Source: Diphasiastrum complanatum
Taxonomy: Eukaryota > Streptophyta > Lycopodiopsida > Lycopodiales > Lycopodiaceae
NCBI GenBank assembly: GCA_029204225.1
Contig: CM055101.1
Location: 63,388,671-63,452,670, forward strand
Length of the DNA: 64,000 nt
Reading direction: 5' to 3'
The position numbers were made by a program, and so were the translations under genes. The first letter of the stretch is position 1. Every line of letters starts with the position of its first letter. Shown here in pieces: positions 1 through 11,043 of the stretch. The notes beneath the pieces were generated by a model, which made no database searches, was not told the origin of the DNA, and saw only the letters and a program-made list of their open reading frames with translations.

Positions 1-348
1 TGGATCTTTCATCCCTACCAAGTTAGGGTTGGAATCTTGGAGATCCCTCAACAATGCAAAAATTACCAAAAATAGCTCCTATTTTTTCTCCCTTGTATCT
101 AAGCATAATTTGGACTCATTCCAAAGGTTATAACACTTAGTTCTACTTGAGAACATCCTTATGAATGGAATCCTATGCTATTTGGCACGTGTGACAAGCC
201 ACATCATGACCATCTAACTATTTACAAGTCATATGACCAAAACTAGTCAAGCTAGAATTGTGAATTTTTAACATGATACTCCTACTGGTTTTGACGAATC
301 TTTTTAGATTACCCAGCAACCTCAAGTTGAAGCCGCACCAACCACACT
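1..348. other. Window edge, interior of an LTR element
   Basis: No gene is recognised here. The stretch leads directly into the coiled-coil ORF at 349 and is probably the interior of the same element, cut by the window edge. Confidence 0.3.
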
Positions 349-1870
349 TTGGGTCAGGCAAGTTGTGAAATCACCAAAGTAGTTCGACGCCACACCACAG
401 TGCCTGAGGGCTATGAAGAAGAAGACCTCTTTGAAGAAGAAGAGTTACAAGCACCTGCACCATGCCAACCAGGGACAGTACCACCAGGTCCTTCTGCTGC
501 TACCACCTCCACAACAATAGATTCTGGTGATGCTCTCGGTTTGGTCTCAAGCCTTTTGCAAGGGATCCAATCTATGTTGGATAAGAAAAAAGAAATGGAG
601 CAGTGCATCTCAGGCGTGGGATTGGAGAATACTCTCATCAGCCAGAAAGTCGTTCAGCTGGACAAAGAGTTGAAGATCGCCAGACAGCATGAAGCTAAAT
701 CTGAAGCTGAGAAGAAGATGGCACAACAATTAGTTGATCGCCTAGAAGAGTATGCCAGCTCACTGTAGAATGCGCTCACAATTGCCCAAGATCAAGTGGA
801 CAAGGTCGTGCATGATGCAAATCAACAAGTGCAGCTGCTCCAGGGTCAACTACAGATGGCTGAACAAGATCGCAAATGCCTCCAAGGTGAATTGGATGCA
901 CCACCCTTGAGCATGATGCGTATTTACAGACGCAAATACCTGATCATCTGGTAACTCCGACGGACATCGTGTATTTGTTTAAAAAGGTTAAAACCTACAA
1001 AGTGACGCTTGAAGGATTCCAAGGACACTTTGACAGATTCAAAGGTATAGCTTCAACTGAGTTGGCAAAGGCTAAAACAAACATCAATGCATATGAAAAG
1101 GCTACTGCTCAAGTGTTGGAAGCTGGGCCTCAAATTTCAATTCTGATCATGCCGCAATTCTCCCCTCCGCACCAAGTTGATGCACCTATGGATACAGGGT
1201 TGGATTCAGACATGGACTAGGGTGGAGCCCCTGAAGCTAAAGAACAACAGCCAATTCCACAGGAAGTGCAATGGTTCATCTTCATCAAGGACCGCACCAT
1301 TGTTCAGAAGGCCAATCAGTGTCGAGGACCAGATCCGAAGCTTTTTAGCGCAACATCCTCATGAGTTCTCGCGTGGTGGTTGGGTCCTTAAGTTTAAGAC
1401 TTCTGAAATAGAGGCCGACAAGGAATTGGAAAAAATATCCGTATTGGGAGAGCAGCCAGCTTGGAGAGTTATAGTTTTGAGAAAACTCCAGAATCCATCA
1501 AGAGTTATATGGCCAGCCCTCGCCAATTGCGCATAGATCCATATTACGTACCGATGCCGCGCAAGAATAAGTGGAAGGATTTGGGATTGGCCATGGACAA
1601 AGCTACTATCCATACGCCAAACTGGCCAATCATCCACCAACTTACAGTTGGGAAATTTCAGTGGATTTCCACCGGGCACTACAAGCATACCAGCGGGAGT
1701 ATATACACTCTCCCGATCCGACAATGAGGCAATCAGCGCTTTTTGCGAAAGGCTTGACTCTGTTGGCATCCGTGGCAACGAGATGGGATGATTGCCTTCA
1801 TCCTTTTGCATTCGATCCAAATAAGCCAAAAGCCTCAGAGAGCATCAAGGATCAGCTGCCGGTGGATTGA
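349..1870 (+). pseudogene. Retroelement-associated coiled-coil ORF, broken
   Basis: The reading starts with an acidic segment (YEEEDLFEEEEL), followed by a Ser/Thr/Pro stretch and a long Glu/Lys/Gln-rich predicted coiled coil. A conserved block around LFRRPISVEDQIRSFLAQHP follows near 1296-1370. It is broken by a TAG at about 766, another stop near 1218 and several frame changes, and related coding continues to about 1870. A diverged copy lies antisense at 44540-45660 with the same order of blocks. The position just before a probable 3' LTR at 2121 suggests an extra ORF of an LTR retrotransposon. I recognise no named domain, so the function is unknown. The coiled coil is judged by eye from composition and heptad-like spacing. 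Confidence 0.5.
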
Positions 1871-2120
1871 TTGTATTTTCGTGCCGCAATGATGGGAGGC
1901 TCCTGGGAATATCGATTCACATCATGGACAACTTCAAAGTGGATTGTCGTAGCCCACTGTTGTTTTTTGCCGCACAATTTGGATTTCAACACTGCTTGAC
2001 TCGATTTCATGGAGAAGGTGCAGTATCATTTAATAAAGATTCGACGAGAAGCAAATAAAAGTCCACAGTAACTGCATCTCGCAGGTGTCGTGGGACAGCC
2101 ACCAGTTTTGGTGGGAGATA

Positions 2121-2530
2121 CTGTTGGAGGGTTTGTGGATCCCAAGGCAACCCTAACCCTAGTTAATAAGTGAGGGATTTGGCACCCTACGTGTGTAGGT
2201 CCAACTCGATGATCACATAAAGATTTGATTAATTAAAAAGTCAATAAAAGGACTTTAGGTCTTTTTGCGGGAATTTTAATGTCACAGGGCCTAAATGTCA
2301 AGTTAGTGAATAAAGTCGGGTTTCTCTCCAATTTGGATGGTTCCCACTCTTTTTTAAATTTGAATAATTAGGGAGGCAGAAATGGACAAATAGGATTCAG
2401 AGGCCAGGGTCCTCCTCTCTATTATAAAAAGAGACCAACTCGAGTTCCTACACATGTACATATCTTCATTTCAATAAAGCATATTGGTTCTCTTGTGAAA
2501 TGGATTTATGAATGTCCTTGCTCTCTATCA
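2121..2530 (+). repeat. Probable 3' LTR of the coiled-coil element
   Basis: The sequence begins TGTTGGAGGG after a short G-rich run (gtgggagatac) that could be the polypurine tract. It contains a TATAAAAAGAGACC promoter-like stretch near 2423 and an AATAAA near 2472, the usual LTR promoter and polyadenylation layout. The right edge is not resolved because no second copy lies in the window. Confidence 0.5.
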
Positions 2531-3083
2531 TTTTTCCTCCATCTCTCATGCTTTTGTTGAGTTTTGCTAATTGTTGGATCTGATTGTTATTGGGATTGCA
2601 TGTTTTTATACTTTTATGAGAGAGAAAGGGAGAGAGAGAAAGAGTAAGTTGTCTTCATTGTGGATCTAGTGTTAATGGATGTAGTGTTAATGCTTAGGGT
2701 TAATGGATGTTAGAGTTAGATGTGAATCTTCCATTCATGCTGAAATCTGAACTATACTATCGCTCTCTTTGGGAATGAATCTACGCGTGACAACTAACTT
2801 CATCTCCTCGATGCTAGATTGATTAGATCTAGGGTTGAGGATAGGCAAGGAAAGAAACCCACTACAATCACTGGGGATTTGACTTCTCGTTGGGAATTGA
2901 CACCATTTGCTAGAAGACTCACATATCACAGATCGCTTTACTCTGACCCTCTGGCATGTCTGCTGGTTGGCGGTACTTTGGAAGGTTTGGACGACACGGA
3001 ACCAGCAGGTTTTTGGCGGCACTGCTCCCACCCTCTCGGCTTCTGCATGACTCTACATTGTTACTTTTTTTTTGCACACTAGC
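2531..3083. other. Spacer, no gene recognised
   Basis: Contains a short GA-rich run near 2620-2645 and imperfect repeats of 'gtgttaatg'. Short reading frames here show no recognisable motif. Confidence 0.4.
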
Positions 3084-3254
3084 TAGTACTTAAGGATTGC
3101 CTCCCTGCGTGGAGTGTTATATTTCCTATTTTTCAGATTGTATAGCTTGTCCTTTTGGACTGTTTGATTAACTTGGCCTCGGATTGCCATCTCTTTTTGT
3201 ACTTGTACATTTGTCGAAATATAATAGTATCCTTAAGCTTTTCAAAAAAAAAAA
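3084..3254 (+). mobile_element. LINE 3' tail (5'-truncated)
   Basis: The block 'ggattgcctccctgcgtgg' through 'atataatagtatc.ttaag' followed by a poly-A run (3244-3254) matches the 3' end of the LINE remnant at 6530-7310. Shared 3' sequence plus a poly-A tail is the signature of 5'-truncated non-LTR retrotransposons. No coding sequence remains in this copy. Confidence 0.6.
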
Positions 3255-3468
3255 TCTAAAATTTAACATCACCTTAGCTTTTAGTAAATTGTCACAATCA
3301 CCTTAGCTTATGGGTATTACAACAAAGTTATACATTTAATTTAATGTTTGAGAATAAGTTCACAAGAAGTTATTACAACAAGTGTTTTCATTCATGGAGA
3401 ACTAACTAATTTTTTATGATATTCACGCTTTAAAAAAAATTATTTGATTGGTTGTGCTTGTGTAATAT

Positions 3469-3599
3469 GGGGGAGCGTAAACCACACACACACGAGAGGG
3501 TGCAGAGCGCATCCCCCAGTGGGATAAGCAGTACGACCATCCCACCACTGGGGGATGGTTGCCACACCACCCTGTGGTGGTGCAGTTTACTTTCTCCCA
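3469..3599. mobile_element. Foldback MITE with 8-bp target duplication
   Basis: A 131-bp near-complete palindrome. The ends GGGGGAGCGTAAAC and GTTTACTTTCTCCCA pair, and the inner arms atcccccagtggga / tcccaccactgggggat pair. It is flanked by exact 8-bp repeats TGTAATAT at 3461-3468 and 3600-3607. An 8-bp duplication is typical of hAT-type transposition. No coding capacity. Confidence 0.75.
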
Positions 3600-3607
3600 T
3601 GTAATAT

Positions 3608-6520
3608 AGTAGTACTTGAGTACGAACTAGTCATTAATGATTTAAAAAAAATGCATATATAGTCTTGTGCACTCATAGACTTATATTATTAGCGGCGACC
3701 ATGTAGATATTGCACAATGTCGATCCAGGGCATAGAACCAAAACAGTGTAAAATATTAGCGGATCTGATGTGGTTCGTTGTAAAAGTAGGAAATTAACGA
3801 AATATCCCACATCAGGCCATGTAATATGCGCTCAAAGTGGAAGGCTAGAAGCTTGAGCCTTGGAAGGCTGAAGCCTGAGGCTCGCAATGCCTCATGAATT
3901 TTGTAGTGTAAAGAAATTTCCAACAAGGCACACGGCAGACGCTACGGGTGAGTACGTTGGAGCAATACCAGATAATAATTTCTCTCACAAGAGAAAAAAG
4001 ATATTGATTGTGAGATATACGAAATAATGCAATGTCTCATTCACGCACAAGCAAAAAGTATATAGACATGTCATTAACTTTAATCCGTTTGAGCATTCAA
4101 TGGATGAAGTACAGTTAAAAGAGACATTTTGAGAGAGGTTGTGTGTGCATATTGTGCTTCTTCTTCTAACATGGAACGATATTGCTACTAGGTCTAGGTT
4201 ATTAGTTTATTAGGCTATTGTTCGAAGCTCGTGCGATATTTCTTCAAAGTTCAATGCTTCATGAATCATCAAGTATATTGAATTTGGACAAAGGTTTTCT
4301 TTGGCTTAAGTTCATGAGGTGGTGACTCCTCGTGAGCCATGAACCGAACCATTCTTGTAAATTTGGTGTAGGCATGATTTTATGTCCAGGTTCATGTTGC
4401 ATGCATGGCCCACCTTTTCCATTAACGCAAGTGTTGTCAATGGCAACAAGAAACAACTCCTATACAGGCCTTATAGGAGTGGACTTATCAGCCAACGTGA
4501 TCACTTGTGCAATGTGCACATTAAGCTTTCTATAACATTAAAAATTGAAGGTTTATCCAAAGTTCGGATAAATCATAAGGTATTACAAATTGTTGCTTAC
4601 AGTTCGAGATTAAATAGCTTAATCAATTGTATGTAATTAGTCTCTTGATTAATTTGTGTGGTCTGATAGCGATGCCTTCATTTCCAAACATGAGTTGCAG
4701 AGCTCATTTTGAAGAGTTCAATGGTGGTCTAATCAAGCATGAATTTAGCATACATTATTCATATTCGATTCCACATGTAACTTGTAGGTATGCATTTCGT
4801 AGATACATGAAAGCTTAACCGCGGTAACTGTTCTCCTTCTGCAACTTATAAAAAATACGTGACCATCGCGCGCTGCGTTCCGAGCACGTTCATTATGTGC
4901 ATCTCCTAGATTTATAGAATTCTATGTTTTAATCTACTCGCAGATACATGGACGCTAGACATATAACCTGCGTCACTGTGCTGACGCACCCCTTCAAACA
5001 AAACGATAAAATAATTCTTGAATAGCAACTGATTACAAGGTTTGGATTTTTTTATTGATCAGAATTAACAGTTTCACTTGATTTTTGTAATGCAATTGGT
5101 TTACGCGCTGATCATATTTCTAAAACTGGCAGATAATCATACCAGGCCAGTTGATTGATTGAGGTTTAAGAAGTAAGCGGGTGACCATAGACATCGACAT
5201 TTTGTCAAGAAAAGTGTTGGAGAAAGCTTGTCATAATCAATTGCGGTAGAGGAAAAGATTGACTGGCCAGAGAGCCGTTAGGGACCACACCTAAGACGAA
5301 AATTCTGATTAAATCAATCATAATTCTTATAATAGGTGGTGTTTTGACGAGAAAGATTGCTTGCTTACATTAAGTTGAATAAAATCTCAAACCCTGAGCT
5401 TCGATCTGGACATGATGAATAGGCGATCCGATGGACTTATTTTGGCTTCGTAGTATATGCATTATTGTTTGGTTCAAACTTCAGATAGACAGAGAGGCTT
5501 GAGTTGAGGCTCTCGTTGTTGCGTGAAAGGGACGAAATACTTGACGTACTGGTTTTCCCATCATTATCCACGTCGTCGCATCCTCCACGCCTTCCTTGAA
5601 AAGAGAAACGTCTCCTCAAAAAAGAAAAGGCTGACAAAGGGCGGGAGATTCGATGGAAGACATGCCAATAGGGAGCAGTGAGCACTAACTACCCAGCTCC
5701 ACGAAGTATCCTCCCTTAGCACTAAATAGCATGAGGGAGCAACCTTGTTATAGGCCATAATGGGTAGCTTTACCTACTAAGTCTCGTGCCCAAAGTATTT
5801 TCTTTACCAAAGTGTACAACATTGTTCGAGAAAGTCGGCAAAAGTGTGGGAATGAAATTGATAATTTTTTTTAGAAGATTTTTTACACACACATATTTGT
5901 CTTTTATGAGTACTAGTCCTTCAAAAAGTGAAAAGCTTTCAAGAATGCAATTTTTTGAGGATAACTCAAAAAAGGTTTCTCGAAAACTCGTCCACATGGC
6001 CTAAGTGAGCAACCTTGGTACTTAGTCGCAGTCTTGATGCCTTCAAGTTGCTTGCTATTAGTAGTAGTGATCTGATTAATTTGTCTTGCTTACACGTCTT
6101 ATTGGGCTTAATTGTTATTTAATTTACTAGAAATAAATAAAAAAATAAATTAATTAGAGATGTAACTAAAAAAAAGGTCTCAAAACACTTCACAGAACTA
6201 TCATATAAAGATGTTAACAATAGATCAACATATGTCACAAGTGTGTCTTATGGTATGTGCGTTTTTTTTTTTGCATACATGTTAAGCAACTAGTGTTTGT
6301 TATACAACATATATACAACTTCCCAAGCTAAGCTCCTTCAATGTCACTACACAATGGCCGAGATTCGAGTCTGGACCTTTTCGATGACACTCAACAACCC
6401 TACCCATACACCCCACTGCGATGGAGTATGTGTGTCTTTGTAAAGCATAATCTTTGAGGGTGTGTTCAAGAAACTTGACTCCAATATCGCATATCATTTT
6501 ACAAATGTCACCTGTCAAGA
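3608..6520. other. Non-coding spacer
   Basis: About 2.9 kb in which I recognise no gene, RNA or mobile element. Short open frames on both strands (for example 4259-4818 and 5437-6004) lack motifs and overlap each other, so they look like chance frames. Confidence 0.4.
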
Positions 6521-6529
6521 TGTCCTCCT

Positions 6530-7310
6530 CAGCCTCGGGCCTTGGGTTGGCCCCTCCTTCGTCTCTCCTGAATGGGTGGGAGTCCTCTCTTGACTATTAT
6601 CTCCTCAATTACTGGGCCTCTCATCGTCGACGACATCCTTCTCTTTTTCGTGACTTCTTTAACAGGGCTTGATCCTGCTCTGATTCCTCACAACTGTGGC
6701 GTAGAAGACTCAAGACAACGTCCTCTCTCCCTATTGGAACACTCAGATATCTAGCCTACCGTATCCTCACCAATTCCCTCCCCCTTCTAGCTAAATGGCC
6801 CTTTCTTTCAAACCACCTTTGCCCACTCTGCCAGTTGGAAGAAGAGTCTGTTGAGCACCTTTTTTTCAATTGTTACAAAGACCTATGGTTGCCACCCCGT
6901 TGTCTCCTCAGCCGTTGGATAGTGCTCCTCCCGTTTACAATTGACATTGTCCTGTTGGGAGATCCACCTCTTCGGCCACGTTTTTTACTTCACTTTTGGC
7001 ACCTGTGCAAATTGGCAGCTTTATGGCTCATATGGTTGGCATGCAATCGACAAGTTTTTGATGGTTCTTCATCACCTCTTTCGGCGGCGGCTTGTTTGCG
7101 ACTTGCTCTATATCTTTCCACTGCTGCTTAGATATATTGGATTGCCTCCCTGCGTGGTGTGTTGTGAGTCCTATAGTTCTGTATAGTGCACCCCACTTAG
7201 GTGGTTGTTTATTGGTTCGGCCTTTGATTGTCGCTTACATTCTGTATTTATACGTTTGTGAATATATAATAGTATCGTTAAGTTTTGCAACAAAAAAAAA
7301 AAACTTCTGC
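6530..7310 (+). mobile_element. LINE retrotransposon 3' end, zf-RVT domain
   Basis: After one frame break the + strand encodes a reverse-transcriptase zinc-binding (zf-RVT) segment near 6780-6930: CPLCQLEEESVEHLFFNC followed a few residues later by LW, then a Trp/Leu-rich C-terminus ending near 7131. A 3' untranslated segment and a poly-A run at about 7291-7304 follow. This C-terminal domain is typical of plant LINE ORF2. The reverse transcriptase and endonuclease are missing, so the copy is 5'-truncated and dead. It shares its 3' tail with 3084-3254. Confidence 0.8.
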
Positions 7311-7383
7311 CCATTATTTGACTCCCAATGCTATTTTGTGGTCTTAAACCTAGTACTATGACAAATTTGATGAATAAATAATA

Positions 7384-7388
7384 CTAAC
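7384..7388. repeat. Target-site duplication CTAAC (left)
   Basis: The five bases before the LTR element match the five bases at 12335-12339 after it exactly. Confidence 0.85.
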
Positions 7389-8706
7389 TGTTGTAAAGCT
7401 ACCTTTACAAGCTTTACTTCCGGCGCCATCGGCGCCAGCTATGTCCCCGGCGCCAGCAGCGCCCCTGCTGCTCCCGGCGCCAATGGCGCCGGCGCCGCTC
7501 CCGGCGCCACTGTGACCAGAATCCAGCCGGCGCCAAGTTCCTATGGCTGAAAATCTTTGATCGGTTCTAGCGAAGTCCAGAGAGCTCAGATCGATGTGCA
7601 ATCACCTCACACGATCTAGGCATGATTAAAGGAAGCCTGGGGAACAATAAAATCTAGAGAGAGAAAATGACTTTCTAGAAAGAGAAAATCCTAGAGAGAG
7701 AAAAAACGTGCTTTACCAGCTTGGGTAGAGTGCTTGGTATGAGGGGGGGTGCCGAATCACACCAATACTATAGGGGGAGTGCGGGTTGCGACTCAGGGCG
7801 AGCTCCAACCAAGTCTCAGCCTCCCTTGCTGGAATGTTGTCATGGCTCTCGCCTTGGCATGCTAGCGCCCCGGAGACTAGGGTTGGTCACACACTTGAAA
7901 TGTAACCTTCTCAGATTTATCAATAAAGTGGGATTTTCCTCAAACTGACTCTGATTACCTTCTGGGTTTCAGTGTTCGGTAAAAGCGCCAGTTGTAAGGC
8001 CGCTTTCAAAATTTTTAACTTGGCACATAGCTGAGGGTTGTATCCCGGGACGCCAGCGGTATGCCGTCGGGACCATTCGGTCCGTGGCGCCAGCGGAATG
8101 CTGTCGGGACCATTTGGTCCAAGAACTGGTTGTTTCCATATCTGTCGCGGCTTGTGGTTCTGAGTGTTCCTTGCATGAACGTGAATGGGTTAAGCTCTTG
8201 GGGAACGGGCTCTAACCTGTCGGCTGAGTTGGATGGCTTGCTTGGGTGGATGTTACCTGTTTATGGCTGTCCAGTCTGGCGTGGCGCCAGGTTGGCTTCC
8301 AGCGCTCGTGACGAAGCTTTCAGTTGGTTAAGTCTGATGTAAGTCAGACCGCTTGCTTGGAATGGATGTTACTCGTTTGTAACAAAGCTTTCAGTTGGTT
8401 AAGTCTGATGTAAGTCAGACCGCTTGCTTGGAATGGATGTTACTCGTTTGTAACGAAGCTTCGAGTTGGTTAAGTTTGATGTATGTCGGGCGGCTTGCTT
8501 GGAGGGAAGTCACCCACGTCGGGACCCCCGATCTGGCATGGCGCCAAGTTGGATCTCAATGTTGGTCCTCGGAACTTCAAGTTGGTTAAGTCTGATCGTT
8601 GTTGGCGAGTTGGCTGCTTGTATGTCAAGTGGGTTCGGATGGCAAGAGTTGAAGGCTGGGAAGCTAAGTCGTGGTTCCCGGCTCCCTTTGGGATGCCTGC
8701 GCTACA
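7389..8706 (+). repeat. 5' LTR (1318 bp)
   Basis: Starts TGTTGTAAAG and ends GCGCTACA (TG...CA). The first 150 bp carry multiple GGCGCC palindromes. An AATAAA lies near 7922. A 71-bp unit is tandemly repeated from about 8311 to 8500. It contains an extra 27 bp in the GGCGCC block relative to the 3' LTR. Confidence 0.9.
8311..8500 (+). repeat. 71-bp tandem repeat inside the LTR
   Basis: The unit beginning acgaagcttt at 8311 recurs at 8382 and, more diverged, at 8453. The same array is present in the 3' LTR near 11940-12100, so it predates this insertion. Confidence 0.8.
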
Positions 8707-8708
8707 TG

Positions 8709-8720
8709 TGGTATCAGAGC
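8709..8720 (+). promoter_or_regulatory. Primer binding site, tRNA-iMet type
   Basis: TGGTATCAGAGC lies two bases after the 5' LTR. It is the classic plant LTR-retrotransposon primer site complementary to the 3' end of initiator methionine tRNA. Confidence 0.9.
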
Positions 8721-8796
8721 CGACTGGCCGGTCAGCTATGCGGATCTCACGGAAATGGCCACGGTTTGGGGTTCATCAAGACAACTGTTGTGCAAG

Positions 8797-9184
8797 GTGC
8801 TGCCCACAGTGTAAGCACGGGTGCGTCCACGGTCGGGGTGGTCGGCAGAACGGGGGACTTGATGAGTCAAGGTGCTGCCCTTGAGGTGTAAGCACGGTCA
8901 GTTCCTGCGGTTCGGGCCTGGCGTTGTCTGCACGTAGGACGGATGAGGCAAAGTGCTGCCTAGGGAGGTGAAAGCACGGTCTGTACCTTGTGGGGTGCGG
9001 GGCGACATATTCGAACTGTACGGGTTAACCATTGATACAGAGATGCTGCTCGAATTCGGGTGTAAAGCACGGGTGGTTAGCTGCCGGTGCGGGATAGCTG
9101 CCGATCGTTTAGCTATAAGGGCTATCGACCAAAAAGTGGTGGGGCGTGACTGAGGCAATGTGCTGCTTAATGGTGAAAGCACGG
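8797..9184 (+). repeat. Leader with five GTGCT/AGCAC hairpin units
   Basis: Five units of the form GTGCTGCC-(variable loop)-GTG(T/A)AAGCACGG start at 8797, 8872, 8953, 9043 and 9160. GTGCT and AGCAC are complementary and would close a short stem in RNA. The fourth unit begins ATGCT and pairs over four bases. The same five units recur in the leader of the gypsy element at 38576-38965. Confidence 0.75.
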
Positions 9185-9269
9185 ATGGTTGGAGGGGTGT
9201 CCTATGTGGGCTGATTCCGTGATTGATTTGTATGGGCGCGGCTAGGCAAAGGTCCGTTGGCAGGACCAT

Positions 9270-11006
9270 CTCAAAGGGGGACCTTGTCTTTGTTACTTGT
9301 TAGTAAACCTGCCTAAGTGTCTTACTTGTACGTATTCGTGGTGAGTCTTAGTACTCGTGCTTTGCCTGGTTTGCATGATTGCTTGTGATACAAGGAGCTG
9401 ATGGCTCGAGAAGGAACCTTTTCTTTTGAAGGCTGATACCATCAAACAAAGAGGACTACAGAATCTGTGCGGCGGATTTGCAGTTCAAGTACTCGCACGT
9501 GAACGACAACGAAATGACTCAATGTTTGCAAAGGATGGACGACTAGCCTGTTTCTTGGGTTAGTTTCATTTGCGACAACGCCCACCAGACGCAAGCAGGA
9601 AGTCAAAAGTTGGAAAGGGCCATTTCAGGGGAGATCTTCTATAGCAGTTGGTCTTCATTTTGGGACGGCCACCTTCGGAACTGAAACTCACTGAGCATGG
9701 GTGATATCCAGTATCAGTTGGGTTTTTCCTCAAAGGGGAAAAGACTAGGATCCTCTTCAGAGATTGGCAACAAGTTGGATCGAGCCATAATCCTAGCAGA
9801 TGGGAAGCAAAGTGTTGGAAAGGCTTTTGTCCGAAGAACTCTACTCTAAAGTCCGATCAGCTGATTTATTAAGTGGAGGGGAACTATCACACACACCTCT
9901 CTCTTGGGGCAAATTTTGAATTAAAGTTGATCAAAATGGGGGCAAATTCAAGGTGACCTAGCCATACTCACACGAGGAGACTGGCGAACTTTGGACCTAA
10001 TAAGTTGACAAGTTTTTGTTGTGGAAAGGAAAGTTTGTTATAGGCTTTCTCTGGACCAGCAATGATGAGGAAACATATGAGTACGCTGGCTTGTGTTACG
10101 CGTAAGGCAGCTGATCAATGAAGGAACTGAGAAAGTTGAGTCTTGCATGAGAGACTTGGTATTTCGAACGGACGCTAAGGGACAGTTCGCGTTGAGATCG
10201 GATTAGTGCAAACTCTGGGTGCATGTTTCTGATTCAAAGAGAGCTACTTGAAGCCAAGCTCGATGTACACTTCTTGTTTTGACTGTGAGGCAACTAACCA
10301 GTGATGGAATTGTGAAAGTCAAGTTTTGCGCGACGGACATGGTGCTTCAAACAAACGCGAAGAGATAGTTCGGATGCGGATCAAACTGGTGCGACCTTTT
10401 GGCTTTCCACGAGGTCAATGGTTACATTTGGGCTGATTCAAAGAGCTACTTCAAGCTAAGTGAGAGGTGCATTGCGGAGTACTCAATCTTTGCCTACCTT
10501 AAAGAGCCAAGATGGAAAAGTATCAAGATCAGGCTTGGACAAGGAGAGAAATCAAGGTGCAGAAGCAACAAGGCACGGAGTGGACCATAAAGTGGGCAAT
10601 CAAACGATAAATCCTTCGGCTCAGGGAGCCTTGATACCTGTGCGGAACTGAACAAATCTGGAGCTCAGGGAGCTCAACATTAAGTGCATCAAGGACAAAT
10701 CAGGAGCTCAAAGGAGTTCCAAAGTCGAAAGTCAGAAGCGACAGGGGCGAGCATTTCAAAGAAAGGCCTCTGTCACCAGTTAATAAGGTTCTCGGGTTTT
10801 ACGAAAGCGATATCAAATCTACGCTTTTCCCAGACAAAGATATATTTTCAAGTTATGTAATTTTTCAGTACAAAGAGCTGAGCCTCCGACTTGTGGTGTG
10901 CCAGCTTCAATGTTAATAAAAAGTGGCCAGTAAATTGAGTACTGTGCCAAGTAGCTTAAATGTATAGTTATTTTAATTGGGAGACACCTTTACTTTAATC
11001 TGACAT
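9270..11006 (+). other. Non-coding interior of the non-autonomous element
   Basis: About 1.7 kb between leader and polypurine region with stops in all frames and no gag, protease, reverse transcriptase or integrase motif. Near 10877 it contains a phrase (ctgagcctccgac.tgtgg) also found in the LTRs of the gypsy element at 37568. Confidence 0.6.
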
Positions 11007-11043
11007 CTGATGAGGACATCAGATTTTATAAAGGTGGGGTGGA
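11007..11043 (+). promoter_or_regulatory. Pre-PPT palindrome and polypurine tract
   Basis: CTGATGAGGACATCAG (11007-11022) can fold as CTGATG/CATCAG. A purine tract aaaggtggggtgga abuts the 3' LTR at 11044. The gypsy element has the identical 16-mer at the same distance from its LTR. Confidence 0.75.

Noticed and set aside
3804-3814. atcccacatca, close to the plant snRNA upstream element RTCCCACATCG
   Set aside because: No TATA box at the required distance downstream and no snRNA sequence follows.
5437-6004. Overlapping open frames on both strands
   Set aside because: No motif, no homology recognised, and frames on opposite strands shadow each other.
8061-8891. Open frames of 64-141 aa inside the LTR and leader
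   Set aside because: They repeat in both LTRs, have no domain, and lie in regulatory LTR sequence, so they are chance frames.
11007-11022. CTGATGAG resembling the hammerhead ribozyme core, also at 42878
   Set aside because: The second core box (GAAAC) is not present at the required place in either element; the sequence is better described as a simple palindrome.
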